In this document: piece by piece, positions 43,827-53,488 of the stretch
Numbering within the stretch: position 1 is the first letter of the stretch
How the letters are laid out: each line of letters opens with the position of its first letter
Source of the DNA: DATGKG01 sp963851325
GTDB lineage: Bacteria; Desulfobacterota; Binatia; Binatales; Binataceae
Assembly: GCA_963851325.1 (NCBI GenBank)
Contig: CAWKOR010000001.1
Coordinates: 3,410,001-3,474,000 of the forward strand
Direction: 5' to 3'
DNA length: 64,000 nt
Notes under the pieces: generated by a model
Seen by the model: only the letters and a program-made list of their open reading frames with translations
What the model was told of the DNA's origin: nothing
Database searches by the model: none
Position numbers and translations under genes: made by a program

Positions 43827-44624
43827 CTACGCGCTCTTGGAATATCCGGAACCCAGGTTCATCGCGAACGGCACCTCCCATTCGTAGGGAAGATCGATCA
43901 TCGCGCCCGCGGTCTCGATCGATCGCAGCGCGTGGAGCGCATCAAGCAGAATGGTTCGCTGCTGAACCTTGTCGAATGGCTTGCCGAACGGATTGCCCAT
44001 TGGAAAGTTGACGAACACCGTGCGCGGAGGCCGGACCTGCGCGCTGAGGTCGCGGCCGGTCGAAACCACTACGGTCGGGATCCCGGCTGCTTCCACCACG
44101 CGCGCCACCAGACCGACGGTCTGGTGATCGAGCGGTCAGGCGGGCACCAGCACGAATGCGTCGACGCTCTCGTCGCGCAGCCGGCGCGCGAGCGCAGGCG
44201 CCGCCTCATTGATTACGGCGCTGCGAGTGTAGGTGCGGCCCATGAAGCCGCTGTAGTGATGCGACGCGACATCGCGAATGACGCGCTCGGCCGCGAGCTC
44301 GCGCAGGCGTTCGATGGGAAAAATGCAGTTGATATCGCGGTCGGCATCGCTGTGGTTGTAGTAGTCGTCGTGGATAACGAAGAAGTCCGCGGCGGTGTCC
44401 CGCGCGACCGCATCGACGCGCAGATCGTTGCGTGCCTGCGGATTGAAGGGAGGGGCATCCATCCGCGATACGCCGCCCGAGGTCAGCATCGCGATGCGGC
44501 ATTCACCGAGCGGCTTGCGCATCGGGGTTAGCGGAGCGTCATCGTTGATGGTCCACTTGTAGGCCGGAAATCCCTGGCTTCGATAGAACTCATTGAGGCG
44601 GGTGACGTATGCGATGGGATCCAT
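43827..44624 (-). CDS. GrdB-family selenoprotein (in-frame UGA = Sec)
   Basis: 265 residues reading through a TGA at 44136-44138. The family is that of the glycine/sarcosine/betaine reductase selenoprotein B-like proteins: MDPIAYVTRLNEFY, IAMLTSGGVS, ARNDLRVD, DADRDINCIFPIERLRELA and SGFMGRTYTRS. The TGA falls in VLVPA-stop-PLDHQTVGLVAR, where homologues as I recall them have CPLDHQ; the frame then runs on through AAGIPTVVVSTGRDL and RPPRTVFVNFPMGNPFG to TAG. Selenocysteine at about residue 163 is the simplest reading. It starts with a GAGG ribosome-binding site and precedes the selenoprotein rhodanese by 16 bases. The reductive reaction is unknown. Confidence 0.85.
44106..44138 (-). other. 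UGA recoding site and predicted SECIS of the GrdB-like gene
   Basis: After TGA (44138-44136) a perfect 9-bp stem CACCAGACC / GGTCTGGTG with a GTC loop occupies 44126-44106. The loop begins 19 nt after the UGA and opens with G, as bacterial SECIS elements require. Confidence 0.8.
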
Positions 44625-45159
44625 GATGCCTCTGATAGCACAGGCGATTTACCGGAGGTAGCGGCTCTACCGACATCATGTCGGTAACGACCCACCTCGC
44701 AATTCAACCGGTGAGGACGATAGTGGGTTTGTTTTTGCGCTTTTGGACCGACGCCTCATGCCATTCTGTCCTTCGGGGAGCGCTGAGGACCTTATTTTCA
44801 AGAATGCGCTGGGGAAAATCCTTCATTTTACTCGATGATTTGGCTTCGTTTGGTAAAAACGTCCACTTCAACTCGGATGAACCAGCACAGTCGACGGGCC
44901 GAGGTGGGTTTGTTTCTGCACTCTTCGACCCAAGCGTCGTGCCATTCGAGGTTCTTCGCGAGGACGCTCAGGACCACCGCTCGCGATGCTCGCGGTGGCT
45001 TTGTTTCTGCATTTCGCCATCGTCGCCCAACAACATATTGTCTCAGCAAGCTGACCATCAGCCACCGTCATCGGTCATTATTTACCTGACCGAGGCGGCT
45101 GGGAAGGGGCTTCTCCCCCCTAAAGCCGTTCGCGGGCCACGCATCGATACAAGACCGCC
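44625..45159. repeat. Non-coding stretch with degenerate direct repeats
   Basis: About 535 bases without a recognised gene. A unit of about 75 bases starting TGGGTTTGTTT occurs at about 44723-44797 and again at about 44903-44975, sharing TGCCATTC and AGGACC blocks in the same order. A shorter third copy starts near 44995 (GTGGCTTTGTTTCTGCA). This may be a relic of an expanded repeat family. Confidence 0.5.
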
Positions 45160-47301
45160 CTAATTCCCGGCTGCCGTCTGCGCTTCCCTGATGAGGCTTT
45201 GTGCCGCCCGGATCAGACGCCTGGCTTCCTGCACCCGGATCGGCTGATCGTGGAACTCCGCAGCATCGAGCATCGTTTTGATCCGAGTGGCGATCGAGTC
45301 GCGTTGCTGGGTCCAGCCTTCAATCTGGTTTTCGGCCGCCAGGTACGCTTGGTCGTTTACCAACGAACCACCGGCGAGCGCCTTGGTCGATACCATCAAC
45401 GTCGCCATCGCGAGTTGCCCGAAGGGCGCATTGATTTGCTTGTATGCCTGGCCGAGCCGCTCCAGCACTATCGGGTATCTCCGCAGGGACCTGGGCTTCG
45501 CTTTGTTGGTGAGGACTTCGGTAATTACCCGGCCGTCATGCACGTAGTCATCCTGCAATCCGACCAGCGCCATGATGGTCGGGCGCACGTCGACATGATC
45601 GGAGAAGAAGCTGTCGGTTCTGCCCTTGAATGACCCAGGCCCGAGGATTCCCCGATTGGCGACGCCAGGACCGACGATGCCGGTGAAGGTTCGCGCGATT
45701 TCAGGTTGGATGTCGCCATGGTTCCAGGCAAAAGTCGGCGCCGGCGTCGGGTCGGCCGAGCCGGTGGTTTGAAAGAAGTAGTCGGGATCGCCGAAGAGGG
45801 TGAAGGTCGGAGTGCGCGCGGCGTCGGCCGTGACCATGTGGAGCATCCGCTCGCCGACCTCGTCGGCCATCGCCACCATCAGATGATCGGTTTGATTGGT
45901 GTATGGGTTGATAGCGGTCAAGCCTGCCATCGTGCGTTCGAGTTGCCGCGCGGTTTGATCCGAAGGACCCGGCTTTCCCGCGACATAAACCGTCGGCGCC
46001 ATGTCCCAATGGATATCGAACGGCGTCAGGTTCCCGGCGTTGGCGGTGGCAGCCACGAGGTTGACGTCGAGCACGCCGAGGCCGTTTGGATAGCTACATG
46101 GCGTCGTTACCCCATCGCAGTTCGAAGGTGAGGGCGGCGTACCGACGAAGTGATCGCCTTCATCTTGCGTGACTATGAACAAGGTATTGGTCTGATCGAT
46201 GCCGTCGCTGGCGAGGCGCTTGAAAAATGCATCGAAGGCCAGGTTGTAGCGGGCGCATTGGGCGACATATTCGGCCTCGCCGGGACCGAAGGTCCCACCG
46301 CCTGCCTGGCTGTCGTCGTCTTGGAGTCCTGCTACCTGCTTGTCGTGCAGGTCGGCGATGTATGCGAACACTACAGGAACGCCTTGCTCCAGCATCGTCG
46401 CGGCGGCGCCGAGGGTCTGCGATGCGGTAGGATTGAAGCCGGGGAATCCGGGATTGCCGTCGGAGTCCACCAGCACATTGCCATCCATATCCTTGAGCGG
46501 TCCGAATGCCTGGTTGAGGTACCTCCCGCCGAACAGCGCCTGGAAGTTGTTGTAGCCGCCCGGCTCGTCAGGCAGCAGATCGGCGACTGCGTTATTGGCT
46601 GGAGAACATATCGGGCTGCCTTGGGCGCAATGAACCGATTCGCCGAGGTAGTGAGTGACCTGCAGCGGATCGCGGGCCTGCTCGGAATCGGCGCCGTAAA
46701 TTTTGACCACATCAAATGGAGCGCGCTCGAGCACAACGCTGGCCATTCCGAACGATCCCACGTCGCATCCGGCGCGGGTGAATGGGGCCCACGAGGCCGG
46801 CATGTTCTGGCCGGTCTCGGTCAGCAGCGCGAAGAGCGAATTCTGGGTTCCCGGCGTGATGTCCGAGATCAGATCGGTCCAGTAAAAGAATGCCGAGGTG
46901 GACCAAATTCCATGCGGTGCGAATTGCGCATCGACGGGGCCGAACACCCCGAAGCTGTTTGATACCGGGATGCCGTGGCGATCGGAGTAAACGCCGGTCT
47001 GAGTAGTGAGGATCCCATTGATGGTGTGCGAAATCAGCACCGTATGATCGCCGCTGTCCAGCGTGCCGTTGTGCTCGATAAAGTTGAGCAGCGCCGGCAT
47101 CTGCGCCATGTCGGAGGGAACATTTGGGTTGTCGCGGGTCAGGTGAACATTGTCGAACTGGATGTAGACGACATGCTTGATCGCGCCCCGGGCAGAGTTG
47201 AGGTCGCACGTAGCGTGTGCGGATGAAACTGCGGCCCCGAGTGAAAGCATCCCCGCAGCTAGTGCTGCAAGGATCGAGATCCTGCTTCGTACTTCCCCCA
47301 T
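45160..47301 (-). CDS. Secreted alkaline-phosphatase-superfamily protein
   Basis: 713 residues from ATG 47301, which has a GAGGAAG ribosome-binding site; the signal peptide (ISILAALAAGMLSLGAAVSSAHA) supports this start. The core resembles phosphoesterase/arylsulphatase-like enzymes: KHVVYIQFDNVHLTRD with a metal-binding Asp, HTINGILTTQTGVYSDRHG, VTQDEGDHFVG, and FFSDHVDVRPTIMALVGL near the C-terminus. The C-terminal 120 residues are helical. It is a periplasmic or exported hydrolase of phosphate or sulphate esters. The nucleophile is a likely Thr in TINGILTTQTG. Substrate unknown. Confidence 0.78.
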   Translation of the reverse strand: MGEVRSRISILAALAAGMLSLGAAVSSAHATCDLNSARGAIKHVVYIQFDNVHLTRDNPNVPSDMAQMPALLNFIEHNGTLDSGDHTVLISHTINGILTTQTGVYSDRHGIPVSNSFGVFGPVDAQFAPHGIWSTSAFFYWTDLISDITPGTQNSLFALLTETGQNMPASWAPFTRAGCDVGSFGMASVVLERAPFDVVKIYGADSEQARDPLQVTHYLGESVHCAQGSPICSPANNAVADLLPDEPGGYNNFQALFGGRYLNQAFGPLKDMDGNVLVDSDGNPGFPGFNPTASQTLGAAATMLEQGVPVVFAYIADLHDKQVAGLQDDDSQAGGGTFGPGEAEYVAQCARYNLAFDAFFKRLASDGIDQTNTLFIVTQDEGDHFVGTPPSPSNCDGVTTPCSYPNGLGVLDVNLVAATANAGNLTPFDIHWDMAPTVYVAGKPGPSDQTARQLERTMAGLTAINPYTNQTDHLMVAMADEVGERMLHMVTADAARTPTFTLFGDPDYFFQTTGSADPTPAPTFAWNHGDIQPEIARTFTGIVGPGVANRGILGPGSFKGRTDSFFSDHVDVRPTIMALVGLQDDYVHDGRVITEVLTNKAKPRSLRRYPIVLERLGQAYKQINAPFGQLAMATLMVSTKALAGGSLVNDQAYLAAENQIEGWTQQRDSIATRIKTMLDAAEFHDQPIRVQEARRLIRAAQSLIREAQTAAGN

Positions 47302-47443
47302 TTGCTTCCTCGCTTTCGGACGCGCGCGCCAAAATGAGAATCGGTAGAGCGCATCAAAGTTCGAGACGCGAGCAAGGTCAAGAGCGCATGGAAATGAGGA
47401 GTCAATTCCTCTCCGGCAGGGGTCGTCCGGGAACGCCCAGCGG

Positions 47444-47513
47444 CGGACTCTCAATCGAAATGGGCTTCCGCAATCGCGATATCGTTGCGGGCGGTTCGCG
47501 AACCGCCCCTACC
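47444..47513 (+). repeat. Inverted repeat copy A of a REP-like element
   Basis: 70 bases that match the complement of 47983-48052 at 64 of 70 positions. It contains the palindrome GGGCGGTTCGCGAACCGCCC and ends CCTACC. It flanks the small gene at 47649 together with copy B. Confidence 0.8.
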
Positions 47514-47648
47514 AGGCAGGACGTTCGTGCGAGTCTCCTTAGCAGCGGAAAGGTTTGCGTTCCAGAAATTTCTGATTAAAATAATAGCATCCAACTGACA
47601 GTTTGAAATTTCGCGATTGACGCAATCCGGCAGTCAACGGAGGCGATT

Positions 47649-47858
47649 GTGCGCACGCTTCGCAACATCGGCAAGCTACATCCCGTTTTGTGCGACTGGT
47701 GCGGCATCAAAATGGGCTGCAGTTGCTTTTTTGATAGGTCTGAAATTCCGCTCGAAGCGCATCCGATGGTCCACTGCCCGCGCTGTCAGGTGACGGAGTT
47801 CTTGAACGTTCTCCATGGCAGAAACAACGATCCTGTAGATCAATCGCATAAGGAGTGA
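47649..47858 (+). CDS. Small cysteine-rich (zinc-ribbon-like) protein
   Basis: 69 residues from GTG 47649, preceded by GGAGG. Cysteines lie in CDWCG, GCSCF and HCPRC, a pattern that could bind one zinc. No family is recognised. The gene lies alone between two inverted copies of a REP-like element, so it may have moved as a unit or the repeats may be independent insertions. Confidence 0.5.
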   Translation: MRTLRNIGKLHPVLCDWCGIKMGCSCFFDRSEIPLEAHPMVHCPRCQVTEFLNVLHGRNNDPVDQSHKE

Positions 47859-47982
47859 AGGTGGAGAATCGAGTTTCGGAGCGAATCCAGGATTCCAGTG
47901 TGAGCTACGAAACTTTCGTATTCAAAACCGATCACGCTCCGAAGACTTAAGGAGTGGTCGGAAGGAAGAAGCCTCCCTCCGA

Positions 47983-48081
47983 GGTAGGGGCGGTTCGCGA
48001 ACCGCCCGCAACGGTATCGCGATTGCCGAAGACCGTCTCGATTGAGAATCCGCTGCGGGTCGTTCGCGAACGACCCCTACG
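47983..48081 (-). repeat. REP-like doublet, inverted copy B
   Basis: The first 70 bases (47983-48052) are the inverted copy of 47444-47513. The element is itself a doublet: GTAGGGGCGGTTCGCGAACC near 47985 and the complement of GTAGGGGTCGTTCGCGAACG ending at 48081 face each other, so the whole can fold as a large cruciform. Confidence 0.75.
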
Positions 48082-48142
48082 AAAAATGCCAGTGTGGGGA
48101 GGACGTTCGATCAAAGGGCATCCGCTGCCGCGCCCGAAATAG

Positions 48143-50464
<2,322 letters not shown>

Positions 50465-50691
50465 AGAGCGGATAGCCTCGGTATCGGTCGGTTCCTATTA
50501 TCCTGAAGGTCAACGAACTGGCAAATTGTATCATCGTTAAGAATGTAGCGCCCTTCAGCTTTTAGCCACCTAGATTATCTTATTAGTCGCTCTATTAACA
50601 CGAAGATTATCATGCACCGACACTTACAATGAATTTGGCCATGCGCATCCGGCCAGACTAGAGTGCTGGTGCGAATGATGGAGGAATTTCG

Positions 50692-51714
50692 ATGAGCAAT
50701 TCGCGCAATTACTGGCAGGTGGTGATGGCGGCGCCGTCCGACGCGCTCGCGCGCACGGTGCGCGAGGCCGAAGACGCAGGGCTGGAGGGAATCTGGTCGC
50801 CGCAACTGCATAGCCCGCCGTTCGTGACGTTGGCCGCGGCCGCGATGGTGACCAAGCGCATCCTGCTCGGCACCGGCATTGCGCTCGCATTTACGCGCAG
50901 CCCGGTGGAGACGGCGCTCAATGCGCTGGACCTCGATACTGTCAGTGGAGGGCGCACCGTGTTGGGCCTCGGCACCAGCATTCGCACATTTAATGAAGAC
51001 GTCCATGGCGTGGTCTATGGCAAGCCGGTCGCGCATCTGCGCGAAGTGACGCAGATGGTGCGCGCGATTATGACCGAGGGGCATACCGGCAAGCTGGGGA
51101 AGATCGAAGGAAAGTACCATACGCTCGACCTGAGCGCGCTGCGCACCGCCAAGCCGGTCCGCGAGCGGCTTCCCATCTGGTTACCCGCGCTGTTCGAAAG
51201 CACCGTGCGCCTCGCGGCGGAAATCGGCGACGGCCTCATCGGGCATCCGGTTTGGTCGGCGCGATGGGTCGCCAATGAAGTCAAGCGCAACCTCGACGAG
51301 GCGCTCGCGAAGGCAAACCGTAGGCGAGCGGACCTGAAAATCAACTTGTGGATCTATACGGCCATCAACCAGGACCGCCGGCGCGCCATCGACGACGCGC
51401 GCGGCACCGTCGCGTTCTATGCGCAAATCGCCCAGTACGAGAAATACTTCGCGGCCCACGGCTTCGGTGCGCAGGCGCGCGCGATTCGCGAGGCCGCGGC
51501 GCGCAAGGACTTCGCCTCGATGCGCAAGGCGGTGCCGGACGAGATGGTCACAACCTTCGCAATCGCAGGTACGCCGGATGAGGGACGTGAGCAAATCGAG
51601 GCATTTTGGAAGATGGCGGATTCCATCACGCTGACGCCGCCCAATTCGATGCTCGATGGAGCGACGGTGGCGGGATATCAGAAAGCGATCGCCGACACGT
51701 TCTATGGGAGGTAA
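50692..51714 (+). CDS. Luciferase-like (LLM) F420/flavin-dependent oxidoreductase
   Basis: 340 residues, a TIM-barrel LLM-class enzyme. It opens NYWQVVMAAPSDALARTVREAEDAGLEGIW, then has KRILLGTGIALAFTRSP, LDLDTVSGGRTVLGLGTS and LPIWLPALFESTVRLAAEIGDGLIG, as in F420-dependent N5,N10-methylene-H4MPT-reductase-like proteins. The substrate is not known. It has a GGAGG ribosome-binding site. It may need coenzyme F420, which would fit an actinobacterial- or Binatota-like metabolism. Confidence 0.88.
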   Translation: MSNSRNYWQVVMAAPSDALARTVREAEDAGLEGIWSPQLHSPPFVTLAAAAMVTKRILLGTGIALAFTRSPVETALNALDLDTVSGGRTVLGLGTSIRTFNEDVHGVVYGKPVAHLREVTQMVRAIMTEGHTGKLGKIEGKYHTLDLSALRTAKPVRERLPIWLPALFESTVRLAAEIGDGLIGHPVWSARWVANEVKRNLDEALAKANRRRADLKINLWIYTAINQDRRRAIDDARGTVAFYAQIAQYEKYFAAHGFGAQARAIREAAARKDFASMRKAVPDEMVTTFAIAGTPDEGREQIEAFWKMADSITLTPPNSMLDGATVAGYQKAIADTFYGR

Positions 51715-51977
51715 GCTGCGGGAATCACTTTCCCCGAACGGCGGGCCAATGCGGCGGTGAAGAAAAGACGAACCAGGTGATAAGCCCATGTATTCTGGAC
51801 CTTGTCCAGCTTCATCGATTCGGTGCGATGCCATATAGCCCGACATCCAGCCATTATAGCAGTCATCAATTACTCAGCGTTTCCGCGCTGAAAGGGCTTT
51901 TCGATCGCGCCCGAAGTAGGCTATCTAAGTAGCGAACCGAACTGCCTCGATAGTTTTGACTTGGAGGATTTTCTCCG

Positions 51978-52850
51978 TTGCACGAAATTAACTATGAAGT
52001 CCCAACCACCGTCGCCCAGGCGGTGACGATGCTCAAACGCCATGGCGAGAAGGCGCGTCCGCTGGTCGGAGGCACCGATCTCCTGATCCAGTTGCGCGCC
52101 GGCGTGCGCCGCCCGGAATTCATCGTCGACCTCAAGCAGATCAAGGAACTGCGCCAGATTAAGTTCGATGCCAAAAAAGGCGCGCGCCTCGGCGCCGCCG
52201 TCCCCTGCATCGAGGTCTACGAGAACGAGGAGATGCGCAAGCATTACCCCGGCCTGACCGAAGCCGCCCATCTCATCGGCTCGCTGCAGATCCAGAATCG
52301 CGCCTCGGTGGGCGGCAATCTTTGCAATGGCTCACCCGCGGCCGACACCACGCCCGCACTGATCGCACTGGGCGCCAAGGCGCGCATCGCAGGCGGGAAA
52401 ACCGTGCACGAAGTTCCGGTCGAGGATTTCGTGACCGCGCCCGCGCGCACGGTGCTGAAGCCGGGCGAAATTCTGGTGGAGTTCGTGATCCCGGCGCCCA
52501 AGCCGCATTCGTCGGACGCCTACCTGCGCTTCATCCCGCGCAACGAAATGGATATTGCGGTGGTCGGAGTAGGTACCTCAATCACGCTGGATAACGACGT
52601 GGTTAAGGCTGCCAGAATCGCGCTCGGCGCGGTTGGTCCAACCCCGATTTTCGCCAGGGCCGCGAGCGAGTCGCTAATCGGCAAGACGCTGGACCACGCC
52701 GCGATCGAAGCCGCCGCGCAGTTGGCCATCGAAGCCGCGACGCCGATCGATGACATGCGCGGAACCGCGGAGTTCCGCAAACATGTGACCGGGGTGCTGA
52801 CTCGCCGCACCATTCAAATCGCCGCCGAACGCGCGCGCAACAAGAAGTAG
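51978..52850 (+). CDS. Molybdenum hydroxylase, FAD-binding medium subunit
   Basis: 290 residues from a TTG start with GGAGGA nine bases upstream. The CoxM/CutM-type FAD domain is seen as PLVGGTDLLIQLRAG, the second FAD motif QIQNRASVGGNLCNGSPAADT and the C-terminal CO dehydrogenase flavoprotein domain. In the complex it passes electrons from the 2Fe-2S subunit to an acceptor. It opens the operon medium-small-large. Confidence 0.92.
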   Translation: MHEINYEVPTTVAQAVTMLKRHGEKARPLVGGTDLLIQLRAGVRRPEFIVDLKQIKELRQIKFDAKKGARLGAAVPCIEVYENEEMRKHYPGLTEAAHLIGSLQIQNRASVGGNLCNGSPAADTTPALIALGAKARIAGGKTVHEVPVEDFVTAPARTVLKPGEILVEFVIPAPKPHSSDAYLRFIPRNEMDIAVVGVGTSITLDNDVVKAARIALGAVGPTPIFARAASESLIGKTLDHAAIEAAAQLAIEAATPIDDMRGTAEFRKHVTGVLTRRTIQIAAERARNKK

Positions 52851-52861
52851 GAATTATCGCA

Positions 52862-53386
52862 ATGGCTCAAAAGGCAAACACCAACGGAAAAGCGAACGGC
52901 AAACACGCGCACAAGACCCGCGTCGAAGCCACCATCAATGGCGAATCGGTCGAGTTCCTGTGCGAGCCGCGCCAGAGTCTGCTCGAGGTGCTACGCGATG
53001 TGCTCGAACTGACCGGCAGCAAGGAAGGATGCCTCACCGGTGACTGCGGCGCATGCAGCGTCATCATCGATGGCCGCACGGTGTGCTCCTGCCTGATGTT
53101 CGGGGTCGAGGCCGAGGGCAAGAAGATCACCACCGTCGAGGGCCTCGCAAATGGCGCGAAGCTGCATCCGCTGCAGCAGAAATTCCTCGAAGATGCGAGT
53201 TTGCAGTGCGGCATCTGCACGCCGGGATTTCTGATGTCGGCCAAGGCGCTGCTGGATCGGAATCCGAATCCGACTGAAGCGGAAATTCGCTACGCGCTGG
53301 CGGGGAATTTGTGCCGCTGCACCGGTTACGACAAGATCGTTCACGCGGTGCTCGACGCGGCCAAGGTCATGCAGGCGGGTGGATGA
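52862..53386 (+). CDS. Molybdenum hydroxylase, 2Fe-2S small subunit
   Basis: 174 residues. A Lys/Asn-rich leader of about 20 residues precedes the ferredoxin-like cluster loop KEGCLTGDCGACSVIIDGRTVCSC. The second 2Fe-2S site in the helical domain is QCGICTPGF and GNLCRCTGY. All eight cysteine ligands are present. It connects the Mo site with the FAD subunit and starts 11 bases after the FAD-subunit stop. Confidence 0.95.
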   Translation: MAQKANTNGKANGKHAHKTRVEATINGESVEFLCEPRQSLLEVLRDVLELTGSKEGCLTGDCGACSVIIDGRTVCSCLMFGVEAEGKKITTVEGLANGAKLHPLQQKFLEDASLQCGICTPGFLMSAKALLDRNPNPTEAEIRYALAGNLCRCTGYDKIVHAVLDAAKVMQAGG

Positions 53387-53488
53387 TCTAAGGAGCGTTT
53401 CGACCTAGAATCAAGGTCCGAAACCGGATCGCGCAAAACAGAATATAGTAAATCGAGTTTAGGGCTTTCCCAAGCAGGGAGATTGAGC

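Noticed and set aside
47444..48081. CRISPR array
   Set aside because: The repeats are inverted, imperfect palindromes without regular spacers and no cas gene is near.
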